Below, one piece after another: positions 17,778 to 27,142 of a stretch of DNA of 38,571 nucleotides. The translations under genes and the position numbers were made by a program. Position 1 is the stretch's first letter. Every line of letters begins with the position of its first letter. This DNA comes from an uncultured SAR86 cluster bacterium. Its GTDB lineage: Bacteria > Pseudomonadota > Gammaproteobacteria > Magnimaribacterales > D2472. The stretch is taken from contig CABXTT010000011.1 in assembly GCA_902515155.1 (NCBI GenBank), forward strand, positions 1 through 38,571. The letters are read 5' to 3'. The notes under the pieces are model-generated. The model was not told the DNA's origin. It saw nothing but the letters and a program-made list of their open reading frames with translations, and searched no databases.

Positions 17778-19510
17778 TTTTCTTGGCTTGAGACCGAAGC
17801 TCCAGGTCTTCGTAAATCAGCATACCCATAATTTACACCATTTATAATATGAATACTTTGTGTACTTCCCATAGTATGCTCAGGTGTCATTTTATGACCA
17901 ATCCTTTTATTAATAATTCTTACAACATCGGAATTAACTGTCCTTTCATATAATATGCCCGTAGTCGGCCAGTCTTTATGAACTCTAGGTAACATTGTTG
18001 CTTGTCCAATATCTAAATCAAAATCAATAATACCTGTTATAACCCTTAAAATGGCTGCAGGTATTAAAGACCCACCTGGAGAGCCAGTTACCAACATTAA
18101 CTCACCATCTTTATTAAAAATCATTGTTGGAGCCATAGTACTCATTGGATTTTTTCCTGGCTCAAACCTATTGCCGGTGCTTGCACCCCTGCCTCTTTCT
18201 TTTTTATCTCCATATCTATAAGCAAAATTATTCATTTGATTGTTCATTAATATTCCTGTGCCAGGTATAGTTACACCAGATCCAAATGAATAACCTAATG
18301 TATAGGTATTTGAAACAGCATTACCTTCATTATCAATTATTGAGTAATGGGTTGTATCCCTGCTTTCAGTAGTAAGCTCAAGCGGCTTTACAACAGTAGA
18401 CTTTGTAGCTTTTTTTAAGTCTATAGTTTTAGCTAATTCTTTTGTTCTCTCTTTTGAAAGAAGTTGACTTACAGGTACATCAAAATAATCAGGATCACCA
18501 ACAAAATGAGATCTATTATTGTGGCCTCTTCTCAAAGCTTCAGCTAATAAATGATAAGTTAGAGCTGAATCACTTTTAAATTTAGCTAAATCAAAATAAC
18601 TCAAAATATTTAATGCAGTTAATAAGGTTATTCCTCCCCCCGAAGGCGGTCCTGAAGTAAATACCAAATTGTCACGATAAGACCCAATGATAGGCTCCCT
18701 TATCTGAGCTTCATAACTTTCAAAATCTTTCATAGTAAATAGGCCATTATTTTCATTCATAGCCATTATCATTGATTTAGCAATATCGCCTTTATAAAAA
18801 CCATCTACACCTTCTGTAGCAATTATATTTAATGTTTTCTCAAGATCAGGCCTTTTAAAAATAGAGTTTTCTTTAACAGCTTCGCCATTTGGGAAATATA
18901 TACTTAATGACTCAGGATCTTTTCTAAGCTGAGCTGTGTCCTCAATAGCCTTTTCTAAATCATAGGAAACTTTTATGCCATTTTTAGCTAGTCTTATTGC
19001 AGGAGCTAACACTTCTTCGAGAGTTAGCTTGCCAAAATTTTTATGTGCCTCCAAAAGTCCTGCTACGGTTCCTGGTATAGCGGGAGCCTTATATCCATAT
19101 CTTGTCTTGTCATACATCTCATCCTTGAAGTCACTGGGTTTTATTTTTTTTCCTTTTAGTTCAAAAATAGAATCAATCGATGCATTTAAAGGAGACTTAC
19201 TTCTATAATCAATATAAAAAATTTCATTTTTTTCTTTCATATATACAAGCATAAAACCTCCGCCGCCAAGATTGCCTGCTCTAGGTAAAGTAACAGCCAA
19301 TGAGAAGCCAACTGCAACTGCAGCATCAACTGCATTACCGCCTTTATTAAGTATTTCTATTCCAATATCTGATGATAAGTGATTTTGTGTAACTACCATT
19401 CCTGATGAAGTGGTAACAGGATGATAAGGAGATAAATAATCAATATAGCTTTGTTGCGAAGAAGTTATGTTGCTAAATATTATTAAAAAAGTGAGCAAAT
19501 AATATTTCAT
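17774..19510 (-). CDS. ggt: Gamma-glutamyltransferase / glutathione hydrolase
   Basis: This 578-residue periplasmic N-terminal-nucleophile hydrolase cleaves gamma-glutamyl amide bonds, for example in glutathione, and can transfer the glutamyl group. Residues 1-18 form a signal peptide. The proenzyme is cut before Thr386 in DTTHYS (385-390), which becomes the nucleophile of the small subunit. Substrate-binding residues are in LPRAGNLGGGGF (75-86), SGPPSGGG (286-293) and the lid region FGSGVTIPGTGILMNNQMN (409-427). The length matches E. coli Ggt (580). The ATG overlaps by one base the end of the upstream DASS transporter gene, so the two form an operon and should share a pathway. Confidence 0.96.
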   Translation of the reverse strand: MKYYLLTFLIIFSNITSSQQSYIDYLSPYHPVTTSSGMVVTQNHLSSDIGIEILNKGGNAVDAAVAVGFSLAVTLPRAGNLGGGGFMLVYMKEKNEIFYIDYRSKSPLNASIDSIFELKGKKIKPSDFKDEMYDKTRYGYKAPAIPGTVAGLLEAHKNFGKLTLEEVLAPAIRLAKNGIKVSYDLEKAIEDTAQLRKDPESLSIYFPNGEAVKENSIFKRPDLEKTLNIIATEGVDGFYKGDIAKSMIMAMNENNGLFTMKDFESYEAQIREPIIGSYRDNLVFTSGPPSGGGITLLTALNILSYFDLAKFKSDSALTYHLLAEALRRGHNNRSHFVGDPDYFDVPVSQLLSKERTKELAKTIDLKKATKSTVVKPLELTTESRDTTHYSIIDNEGNAVSNTYTLGYSFGSGVTIPGTGILMNNQMNNFAYRYGDKKERGRGASTGNRFEPGKNPMSTMAPTMIFNKDGELMLVTGSPGGSLIPAAILRVITGIIDFDLDIGQATMLPRVHKDWPTTGILYERTVNSDVVRIINKRIGHKMTPEHTMGSTQSIHIINGVNYGYADLRRPGASVSSQEN

Positions 19511-21012
19511 TAGAAAACCATAGGCGCCAAGTAATATGAAAATAAAGTTACTACAAGAATGCCAACTAAATTTAGAAAAAATCCAGCTCTCATCATAGTT
19601 GCAATAGTAAATTTACCAGAGCCATAAACTATCGCATTTGGAGGTGTTGCTACTGGAAGCATAAAGGCACAACTTGCTGCAAGACATACCGGTATAGTTA
19701 AAGAAACTGGCACCACACCAATTGCAATTGCCAGCGCGCCAATAACAGGAAGAAAAGTACTTGTTGTAGCAACATTACTGGTCATTTCAGTTAAAAAAAT
19801 TATTAAGGTTGCTACGGCTAGTATTAAAATTATTGGTTCAACGTTTTGCAGAACAGTTAAGCCTTGTCCAATCCATATACCAAGACCAGAACTAGAAACT
19901 TGAGCTGCTAAAGATAGTCCGCCACCAAATAAAATTAATAAGCCCCATGGCAATTTAGTTGTCTTGTCCCACTCCATCAAATCAGAATTCTTATTTGAGG
20001 AAGACGGAATCATAAACAATAAAATAGCTACAATAATTGCGATGCCGGCATCCTCAAGACCTATACCAAAAAAATCTCTTACAACTCGGCTTGTCATCCA
20101 CGCAATGACAGCAAATCCAAATATAAATGAAATTTTGATTTCATCTCTTGTTAATGGGCCAAGGTCGTCAAGCATTTGTGATAATTTTGACTTAGTTTCA
20201 CCAGTAGCAATAAAGCTTGTTGGGAAGACAAATTTTGTAAGTATTAACCAGGCTGAAATTAACATAACCAAGGCTACAGGCACTCCTAGTTTCATCCAAT
20301 TAAAAAAGTCTATCTCAATACCGTATTGCTCACTCATAAAAGTTACAAAAACAAGATTTGGTGCGGTGCCAATTATGGTCGACATACCTCCAATGGTTGC
20401 TGCATATGCAATACCTAACATTAATGCTGTATCAAAATATTTTTGCTGCTGATTTGATATATTTGGAATTGTGGTGGCAACAACCGTGCATACTGCCAAA
20501 CCTATTGGCAGAAGCATTAGTGTTGTTGATGTATTCATGACAAACATACTTACTGATGCTGCAACAAGCATAAAACCACCAATAAGTTTTGAGCCGCTTG
20601 AACCAATTGAAATAATCATTTTAAGTGCCATTCTTTTGTGTAAACCTGAGCTTTCTATACCAAGTGCTAATATGAAGCCACCAAGAAATAAGTAGATATT
20701 TTTATTTGCATAAGGATTTGCAGAAACTTGAAAACTTGCAACATTTAACAAAGGAAACAAAGCTAAGGGGAGTAAAGAGGTAACGGCAACAGGAAGAGCT
20801 TCAGTCGCCCACCATATTGCCATCAAAACAAGTACAGCTAAAACAAACCAAGCTGCTTGACTGTCTACGAATTGAATACCTTTATTAGTTTCGAATGAAG
20901 ATCCTTCAAGAGCAATTAAGCTTGAAGGTATCAGTTCAAATATCCCACAAATAACTATTATAGAAAAAGCTGCGATTCCAATAAAAAAACCTTTATTTTG
21001 ATGTGCTTGCAT
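19510..21012 (-). CDS. SLC13/DASS-family sodium:anion symporter (dicarboxylate/tricarboxylate type)
   Basis: The 500-residue inner-membrane protein has about eleven to thirteen hydrophobic segments. The two family signature regions are present: VMNTSTTLMLLPI in the first half and SNVATTSTFLPV in the second, corresponding to the paired SNT motifs that bind sodium and carboxylate. The closing ATPPNAIVYGSG is also typical. Members import succinate, citrate, sulfate or acidic amino acids with sodium. Gene order suggests it brings in the product released by gamma-glutamyltransferase, which overlaps it downstream by one base; glutamate or a gamma-glutamyl compound is a reasonable but unproven substrate. 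A terminator lies just upstream of its start, with TATAAA close to the ATG and no clear Shine-Dalgarno. Confidence 0.92.
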   Translation of the reverse strand: MQAHQNKGFFIGIAAFSIIVICGIFELIPSSLIALEGSSFETNKGIQFVDSQAAWFVLAVLVLMAIWWATEALPVAVTSLLPLALFPLLNVASFQVSANPYANKNIYLFLGGFILALGIESSGLHKRMALKMIISIGSSGSKLIGGFMLVAASVSMFVMNTSTTLMLLPIGLAVCTVVATTIPNISNQQQKYFDTALMLGIAYAATIGGMSTIIGTAPNLVFVTFMSEQYGIEIDFFNWMKLGVPVALVMLISAWLILTKFVFPTSFIATGETKSKLSQMLDDLGPLTRDEIKISFIFGFAVIAWMTSRVVRDFFGIGLEDAGIAIIVAILLFMIPSSSNKNSDLMEWDKTTKLPWGLLILFGGGLSLAAQVSSSGLGIWIGQGLTVLQNVEPIILILAVATLIIFLTEMTSNVATTSTFLPVIGALAIAIGVVPVSLTIPVCLAASCAFMLPVATPPNAIVYGSGKFTIATMMRAGFFLNLVGILVVTLFSYYLAPMVF

Positions 21013-21029
21013 GAATTTATTTTATAACA

Positions 21030-21056
21030 AAAAAGGGAGCTATAAACTCCCTTTTT
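21030..21056 (-). terminator. Rho-independent terminator of the second TonB receptor gene
   Basis: A 10-bp stem (GGGAG/CTCCC extended by five A-T pairs) with a 7-base loop lies 24 bases past the receptor stop codon. It sits only 18 bp before the transporter start, so leakage through it would give a TonB receptor-transporter-ggt transcript with less of the downstream genes. Confidence 0.85.
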
Positions 21057-21079
21057 AATTTATATTTATTTAAAGTTTC

Positions 21080-24052
21080 TTAGAATTTTTTATAAAACTC
21101 TACGTTATAGTTTCTCCCGAAATCTGTATGAAGGTCACCCCAATACATACTAAAAGTTTCGTCAGCAAGAGGCGCCCTAGCATCCTCAAGATTTTTAACC
21201 TGAAGTCTTACCCTAAAGTCATTATCAAATTTATATCCTAAGGTAAGATTTAACATCGTCATTTCATCAACAACCCACATTTCTCTAACACCATTGATAG
21301 TTTCAGTATGAGCAGATTCAAAGAATTCTCCCCACTGAGTTCCAGATAAGAAAACCTCATAAGGACCTTTTCTCCATGTCATCTTCATTGTGTACTTATC
21401 TTCAATTGAGCCGTTAAGACCTAATAAGTTATCTACACCTCTTACAGGAGCTAAACCTTCTAAAACACCTCCAGGCAGACCTGCATCACTTAATCTTCTG
21501 GCGTCTCCTCCAGCTCCTTGATTCTTAGTATCATAATGAACGTTTACAAACTTAAATCCAAAATCACCATAATTTGTATCAATAGAGTAAAGGATACTAG
21601 TATCCATACCCTCTATAAGTCTCGTGTCAGTATTTACATAAAAATCATTAACCTGTTGGACAAGACCTGCAGGGCAAAGAGTTGATGGCCATGCTATAGA
21701 GGTAGTACCATCAGACTCATATAGCTCGTTTGTAGCTGTAGGAAATCTGGTCACGTTTGGATTACCGGTACATTCTGTTACTCCACCTTCAGCTCTGATA
21801 AGAGCGTCTAATAAAACTGCATTAGTCATACCAAATACACCAACAGTATCTTCAGTTTCAATTGACCACTGATCGACAGTAATTATTAAATTATCGATTG
21901 GCTCAAAAACAATACCTATCGATTCATTCTCACCAAGCTCAGGTGTTAGTCCTTTGTTGCCTTCAGTAATTCTCTGCATAGAATAATTTTCTTGATCTAC
22001 GCCACCAGCAGCTAATGCAAGAAGAGCATCATCTGTTGAAGCACTTCTTCCTAAGAAGCCTTCATTAACTAATATCATAGCCGGAGCTCTAAAAGTTTCA
22101 GATGTAGAATATCTAATTTTAACTTGATCTATTGGCTGCCATCCTATTGCAAATTTTCCTACTGTAGCATCTCCGTAATCATCTGAATCTTCATGTCTAA
22201 TAGCTAACTGTGCATCAATAGTTTCATGCAGTGGTATGGCAAATTCTGTAAATAAAGAAGTTGTTGTTCTTGATCCACTTGAGTTTGGCGTTGCACTTGA
22301 ATTAACTATGTCAGATATAATAGGGAAGGTTTCTCCAGTTTTTGGTCCAACTGGAACTGTATAAGTAACATCACCATTAATTCTAGGATCTCTATCGTCG
22401 CTATACTTATTTCTTCTAATTTCAAATCCAACCAACATGCCAACGGGACCTGCAGGGGCGTCAAATAATTCAGGAGTTGACGCTTTAAAATCCATCAAAT
22501 ATAAAGCTGTTGTGTTCCCTCTTACTATATCAATAGTGAATGAACTTTCATCATTACAGCTAGCTCCACAAAAGGGATTATATGCATCTGAAGTTGAAAG
22601 TGCTAAAGCTTCATTTAATAAAGTTAAAGACTGTCTTCCAGTATTATTTTGCTTAGATTTAGCTTGAGACATTAAGAAACCAGTATCCCAATCCCATTTA
22701 CCTCTAGTGCCTCTGAATCCTTGTAAAAGTCTTATTGTGGTTCTGTGAGAATCATAGCCTCTTGGGGTATCAAACCTATGTCTTGCTTTAAAAATTCCGC
22801 CATAACCATTCTTAATTTCTCTGTCTACGAAACTTCTACCACTACTGTCCTTAAGTTGATTCATCCAGTAATTTGAAGTTGGAACAAACATAGGTTGTGT
22901 ACAAGCACCAGTTGTAGCACATGTTCCTGCACCAAGTGTTGTACCACCATAAAGTTGTTGTGTAGCAAGTGAGTTATACATACCAATTTCAGAATAAGCT
23001 TCAACACCACTGTCTAATTCAGTATTTATAAAAACAAATAGATTTGTTCTTTCAAGATCAGGACGCATCCATCTTGTTGTATTGTATTGTGCCCTCAACG
23101 AAGAAGATGGATTGGTAGATGTGCTGTTATAAACACAATTTGATGAGCCATCATTACTTGAATAATCAAGACTAGAGCCTCCACATGGTCTTACATGCCA
23201 ATATTCAGGTTTGCCACCTGTAGTTGATCCACTACTCCAAATACCCCATGGAGAAGCAGCGTTAGTATTTCTCCAAGAAGTATCATCCCAATCAGTTCCA
23301 TCAAATTCACCTAAACCTGGAGATACTCTTGCATCTTGAGCTAACCATTTTGGATCTTCGTTTCCAGCTATTTTTTGTCTGTCGTATCTATCAAAATATA
23401 AAGATACATTTGTATTACCAAAATCCTTACCCCATTGAATGCTTAGCTTTGAATCTTCAGCATCATAAGCATCGTAGTAGCTATTTTTAAGTCTAACCCT
23501 TGCCCCTACAAAATCAGTTTTGAGAACGGTATTAACAACACCAGCCAGAGCATCAGCTCCGTAAATAGCAGATGCGCCATCTCTTAAGATTTCAACTCTA
23601 TCAGCTCCGTTTACAGGGATCGCATTTGAGTTTGTAGTCATGACAGGCATTGAACCACCTAATATAGGTTCTGTTTGATATCCTGGTGATGTAATTAATC
23701 TTCTGCCGTTTAAAAGAGTTAATGTATTACCTGTTCCAATATCTCTTAAGTTAAAAGCACCAACGTCTCCCCTTGATGCATTATATCCACCGCTAAATTC
23801 GTTTTGGTTAAAAGTGTTTTGACCAAGTTCAGCAATGTTATCTAGTAGTTCATCACCTGAATCTATACCAAGAGCTTCAATGTCTTCTGATGAAATAACA
23901 GAAACCGGCAAGGCTCCAGTAATTTTTGCTCCTTTGATCTGTGATCCGACTACAACCACCTCTTCTACATCAGATGAAGCATCTTCTGCCTCTTGTGCAA
24001 AGATACTTGTTGATATAACCAACGGAAATATTAAGAATAGTTTTTTTAACAT
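21080..24052 (-). CDS. TonB-dependent outer-membrane receptor (990 residues), LysR-linked
   Basis: An outer-membrane transporter powered by TonB. The signal peptide covers residues 1-19 (ending IFA, then QE). A TonB-box-like VEEVVVVGSQI lies at about 29-39. Plug blocks are PVSVISSEDIEAL, TLTLLNGRRL, ADRVEILRDGASAIYG and ADALAGVVN, in normal order (about 45-175). The barrel ends YNVEFYKKF with the C-terminal phenylalanine. The ligand is unknown; a peptide or conjugate is suggested by the transporter and gamma-glutamyltransferase genes behind it and by the divergent LysR regulator. AGGGGA lies 7 bases ahead of the ATG. A promoter with TATACT and TAGACA is visible upstream. The gene is related to the receptor at 9250 in plug motifs but is clearly a different protein. 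Confidence 0.94.
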   Translation of the reverse strand: MLKKLFLIFPLVISTSIFAQEAEDASSDVEEVVVVGSQIKGAKITGALPVSVISSEDIEALGIDSGDELLDNIAELGQNTFNQNEFSGGYNASRGDVGAFNLRDIGTGNTLTLLNGRRLITSPGYQTEPILGGSMPVMTTNSNAIPVNGADRVEILRDGASAIYGADALAGVVNTVLKTDFVGARVRLKNSYYDAYDAEDSKLSIQWGKDFGNTNVSLYFDRYDRQKIAGNEDPKWLAQDARVSPGLGEFDGTDWDDTSWRNTNAASPWGIWSSGSTTGGKPEYWHVRPCGGSSLDYSSNDGSSNCVYNSTSTNPSSSLRAQYNTTRWMRPDLERTNLFVFINTELDSGVEAYSEIGMYNSLATQQLYGGTTLGAGTCATTGACTQPMFVPTSNYWMNQLKDSSGRSFVDREIKNGYGGIFKARHRFDTPRGYDSHRTTIRLLQGFRGTRGKWDWDTGFLMSQAKSKQNNTGRQSLTLLNEALALSTSDAYNPFCGASCNDESSFTIDIVRGNTTALYLMDFKASTPELFDAPAGPVGMLVGFEIRRNKYSDDRDPRINGDVTYTVPVGPKTGETFPIISDIVNSSATPNSSGSRTTTSLFTEFAIPLHETIDAQLAIRHEDSDDYGDATVGKFAIGWQPIDQVKIRYSTSETFRAPAMILVNEGFLGRSASTDDALLALAAGGVDQENYSMQRITEGNKGLTPELGENESIGIVFEPIDNLIITVDQWSIETEDTVGVFGMTNAVLLDALIRAEGGVTECTGNPNVTRFPTATNELYESDGTTSIAWPSTLCPAGLVQQVNDFYVNTDTRLIEGMDTSILYSIDTNYGDFGFKFVNVHYDTKNQGAGGDARRLSDAGLPGGVLEGLAPVRGVDNLLGLNGSIEDKYTMKMTWRKGPYEVFLSGTQWGEFFESAHTETINGVREMWVVDEMTMLNLTLGYKFDNDFRVRLQVKNLEDARAPLADETFSMYWGDLHTDFGRNYNVEFYKKF

Positions 24053-24088
24053 GTTTAATCCCCTAAATATATTTAAAAATACTTGTCT

Positions 24089-24118
24089 AGTATATCTCCA
24101 ATAAAGTTTTAATGTCTA
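24089..24118 (-). promoter_or_regulatory. Predicted sigma70-type promoter for the second TonB receptor
   Basis: On the minus strand a -35 TAGACA (24118-24113) and a -10 TATACT (24094-24089), each one mismatch from consensus, are 18 bp apart. Transcription would begin about 30 bases before the receptor ATG. The palindromic LysR site is about 30 bp upstream of the -35, a usual activator position for this family. Confidence 0.55.
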
Positions 24119-24148
24119 ATAAAATTGTATTATTATATTAATATATAC

Positions 24149-24163
24149 ATAACCTGAGGTTAT
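24149..24163. promoter_or_regulatory. Palindromic T-N11-A site, likely LysR-family operator
   Basis: ATAACCTGAGGTTAT is a perfect inverted repeat (7-bp arms, central G) that contains the LysR-type T-N11-A box. It ends two bases before the LysR start codon, and its right arm supplies GAGG, the only Shine-Dalgarno for that gene. A regulator bound here could block its own translation start or transcription while acting on the divergent receptor promoter. Confidence 0.65.
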
Positions 24164-24165
24164 AT

Positions 24166-25044
24166 ATGCTCTCATCAAAACAGATTGAAATTTTCTATGA
24201 AGTATTCAAGCATTCGTCAATGACTGCTGCTGCAAATAAAATGGAAATATCTCAACCATCTGTTAGCAAAACACTTAGAAATATTGAAAAAAATCTTGGA
24301 TTTAAACTCTTTCTTAGAAAAGGTAAAAAATTAATAGCTACCAGTGAAGCAGCTGAGCTTTTTGAACATGCATCAATAGTAACTAATCAGCTTAAAAACT
24401 TTAACTACATTGCTAATACATATAAGTCACGTTCATTAGATTTTATTAATATTGGGACAACCCCCTCTCTTGCTGAAACTTTAGTACCCAAAATAATTAA
24501 ACAATATAATCTGTTTGATACTGGTGCTCGGTTTAATCTTATTAACTTAAATAGCATTGATCTTATCGAAGAAAGATATAAGCCTGATATAGATATAACT
24601 ATTTGCTTTAATGCAAAAACAGTTCCAAATTCAAAAAATATTATCATTAAACATGGTAAACATTTTCTTGTGTCTCCAAAAAAATATAAATTAAGAAAAG
24701 AAATTTATTTAAAGGATATAGTCCATTTGCCTTATATTGAAATAACAAACCTTTTATCTCTTTATTCTGATGAAAGCATCATGAATTATTTTATAGATAA
24801 TGAATTAGATATGAATTTTTATCTTAAATCAGACTCATATTCAGCAGCTTTATCTATCATTCAAGAGGGAATTGGAATATCTATTCTTGATGATAATACT
24901 ATTTCAAAAGCTAATAATGATCTTGTAAATATATCTAATATTCTTGATACCGAATTTAAATATAACGTGAATGCTATTATGAAAAAAGATATTGGAAGCA
25001 ACCAATGTAATAATTTTTTTAATTATTTGCTTGAACAAATTTAA
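24166..25044 (+). CDS. LysR-family transcriptional regulator
   Basis: The 292-residue protein has an N-terminal winged helix-turn-helix (about residues 4-62) with the family pattern IEIFYEVFKHSSMTAAAN, then SQPSVSKTLRNIEKNLGFKLF. The remainder resembles the periplasmic-binding-fold effector domain (about 90-290). It diverges from the TonB receptor gene with 113 bp between, the classic arrangement for a LysR regulator and its target. The start is set by GAGG, 6 bases ahead, which lies within the palindromic operator. The 3' end overlaps the convergent gltX gene by 26 bp, so read-through would be antisense to gltX. The effector is unknown; it may be the receptor's substrate or a breakdown product. 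Confidence 0.93.
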   Translation: MLSSKQIEIFYEVFKHSSMTAAANKMEISQPSVSKTLRNIEKNLGFKLFLRKGKKLIATSEAAELFEHASIVTNQLKNFNYIANTYKSRSLDFINIGTTPSLAETLVPKIIKQYNLFDTGARFNLINLNSIDLIEERYKPDIDITICFNAKTVPNSKNIIIKHGKHFLVSPKKYKLRKEIYLKDIVHLPYIEITNLLSLYSDESIMNYFIDNELDMNFYLKSDSYSAALSIIQEGIGISILDDNTISKANNDLVNISNILDTEFKYNVNAIMKKDIGSNQCNNFFNYLLEQI

Positions 25045-26419
25045 TTAAATCATTAATTCTTTTAATAACTTCTTCTTTTTCAAATAGAAACATAGTTAAT
25101 CCTAGAGAAGGAGAATTAGTCGAGCCCGTAAGAGCAATCCTGATTGGTTGATTTACTTTGGGTACTGACAACTCTTTTTGGTTTCTGTATTCAGTAAGAG
25201 TATTATCAAGAGAACTCTCGCTCCATATCTCTAAATTACTAAGCTTGTCCTTGAGATCTGATAATATATCAGTTGAATTGCCGATGAACTTTTCAATAGC
25301 TTTCATATTAAAATTTGAAACATCCTGATAATAACATTCTAAGTTTGATGCGATTCCCTTCAAAGTATCAGCAGATGACCTCATAGATTCTATTAAAAGA
25401 TCTGATTTTGGATGATTTTCTAACTCAATACCTATGTCTTTAAGATAGGGTCTCAAACAATCAGTAAAATTATTTATATCTAAATTTGACATATGCTGGG
25501 CATTTAAGTAATTCAACTTTGTAATATCAAAAATAGCTCCAGCCTTTTGCACTTCTGATATTTCAAACTCTTTAATTAAATCACTTAAATAAAATATTTC
25601 ATTTTCGCCTTTTGACCACCCAAGCCTTGCTAGTGTATTCAATATTGCTGAATCGAGATAACCTTCTGCCTTATACTCCTCTAAGCTTGTCGCTGCATGC
25701 CTTTTAGAAAGTCTCTTTTTGTCTGCACCCAAAACTAGAGGTAAGTGAGCATACTCAAGATTAGTATAACCAAGTGCATTTTGAATATGCATTTGCCTTG
25801 GTGTATTGCTTAAATGGTCCTCTCCTCTTATCACAGTCGTTACACCTTGCTCGAAATCATCAACTACATTGCAAAGATGATATGTAGGACTTCCATCACT
25901 TCTTAAAATAATTAAATCATCTAACTCAGAGTTATTGAATACTACATCTCCCCTTACGAAGTCTTTTACAATAACCTCACCATCAAGAGGAGTTTTAAGT
26001 CTTAAGACAGTATTTTCAGATTTAGTAAGATTTTTATTTCTAGATCTTCCATCATACTGAGGCTTAAGACCTTTTGCTTGTTGTTCAGATCTCATTTGAT
26101 CTAATTCCTCAACTGAACAATCACAATAATAAGCCTGGTCTGAATCAATTAATTTTTGTGCCGCAGCGGTATAAATATCGTTTCTTTCGGATTGATTTAT
26201 AGGGTCTAAATCAGGGCTTAAGCCAATAGATCTTAAGCTATCAAGGATATTTTTTTCAAATTCCTTTGAAGACCTTTCTTTGTCTGTATCTTCGATTCTT
26301 ACAAGAAAAAGTCCATCATTTTTTTTTGCATAAACGTAATTAAATAATGCAGTTCTAACGCCGCCAATATGGAGAGTTCCTGTTGGGCTTGGAGCAAATC
26401 TTGTAACTACTTTTTTCAT
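25019..26419 (-). CDS. gltX: Glutamyl-tRNA synthetase
   Basis: It charges tRNA-Glu with glutamate. From the ATG at 26419 the protein has 466 residues, normal for bacterial GltX; an upstream in-frame TTG at 26434 would add five residues but is less likely. The class I signatures are PSPTGTLHIGG (residues 10-20, HIGH motif) and KRLSKRH (KMSKS motif) near the middle. The anticodon-binding helical domain fills the C-terminal third. The ATG overlaps the dnaQ stop (TAATG), with GGAG about 9 bases ahead inside dnaQ, so the two are translationally coupled. Because only one GltX-like gene is seen here, whether it also charges tRNA-Gln cannot be judged. Confidence 0.97.
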   Translation of the reverse strand: MKKVVTRFAPSPTGTLHIGGVRTALFNYVYAKKNDGLFLVRIEDTDKERSSKEFEKNILDSLRSIGLSPDLDPINQSERNDIYTAAAQKLIDSDQAYYCDCSVEELDQMRSEQQAKGLKPQYDGRSRNKNLTKSENTVLRLKTPLDGEVIVKDFVRGDVVFNNSELDDLIILRSDGSPTYHLCNVVDDFEQGVTTVIRGEDHLSNTPRQMHIQNALGYTNLEYAHLPLVLGADKKRLSKRHAATSLEEYKAEGYLDSAILNTLARLGWSKGENEIFYLSDLIKEFEISEVQKAGAIFDITKLNYLNAQHMSNLDINNFTDCLRPYLKDIGIELENHPKSDLLIESMRSSADTLKGIASNLECYYQDVSNFNMKAIEKFIGNSTDILSDLKDKLSNLEIWSESSLDNTLTEYRNQKELSVPKVNQPIRIALTGSTNSPSLGLTMFLFEKEEVIKRINDLIKFVQANN

Positions 26420-27135
26420 TAGAACTTTCTCCAAATAGGTTCTATAGAGTTTCTTTCTTGCATATCTTTCAATTTAGCATCATGTTCATTTAGTTCATCT
26501 TTATTAGCAATAATTTTTGTTAAATGGAAATCCTCACTAGATAGTTTCATCTCAAGCTTATCTTCTTTTTCTTTTTGCTCATTGCTGGTAGGAGCAAACT
26601 CAAACTTACTTTGTCCACCTGTTAAGAACATATAAACATCAGCTAAAATATTTGCATCTAATAACGCACCATGGAATGTCCTGTCATATCCAGATATTTC
26701 ATATCTACTAGCTAGAGCATCTAATGAATTTCTTTGACCAGGAAATTTATCCCTCGCTATAGATAGCGAATCTTCAATTTCACATATTTCTTCAAGTTTT
26801 GGATATTTAGAAGAGGCTAACTTAAGCTCATTATTTAAAAATCCAACATCAAAAGCCGCGTTATGTATAACGATGGTTGAGCCTTCTATGAATTCTAAAA
26901 ATTCTTCAGCTATTTCTTCAAACGCTGGTTGGTCATTGAGGTCTTCGTTGGTTATTCCGTGGACTTTAGATGCTTCTTCATCGATAAGTCTTGATGGATT
27001 AAGATAGGTATGAAAGTGATCGGTTGATTTTTTTCTATCATTTAAAAGTACAGCACCTATTTCAATAACTCTATGTCCTTGTTGAACCTCAAGTCCTGTA
27101 GTTTCAGTATCTAAAATGATGTATTTATTTGCCAT
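26419..27135 (-). CDS. dnaQ: DNA polymerase III epsilon subunit (3'-5' proofreading exonuclease)
   Basis: The 238-residue protein has the DEDDh exonuclease set: Asp9 and Glu11 in DTETTG (9-14), Asp96 in HNAAFD (91-96), and His155 with Asp160 in HGALLD (155-160). It removes mismatched 3' nucleotides during replication as part of the polymerase core. The segment after residue 172, GGQSKFEF, lies where E. coli epsilon has its clamp-binding motif, and the charged tail (about 185-238) should bind the alpha subunit. It starts 7 bp after rnhA and overlaps gltX by one base, giving an rnhA-dnaQ-gltX operon. Length is close to E. coli DnaQ (243). Confidence 0.96.
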   Translation of the reverse strand: MANKYIILDTETTGLEVQQGHRVIEIGAVLLNDRKKSTDHFHTYLNPSRLIDEEASKVHGITNEDLNDQPAFEEIAEEFLEFIEGSTIVIHNAAFDVGFLNNELKLASSKYPKLEEICEIEDSLSIARDKFPGQRNSLDALASRYEISGYDRTFHGALLDANILADVYMFLTGGQSKFEFAPTSNEQKEKEDKLEMKLSSEDFHLTKIIANKDELNEHDAKLKDMQERNSIEPIWRKF

Positions 27136-27142
27136 AGTCTTG

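Noticed and set aside
19964-20452. A 162-residue plus-strand frame.
   Set aside because: It is antisense to the well-supported DASS transporter, has no recognisable domain, and shows the composition of a reverse-strand shadow.
26420-26434. gltX starting at the TTG at 26434.
   Set aside because: The ATG at 26419 gives the normal MKKVVTRFAPSPTG start and the common TAATG coupling with dnaQ.
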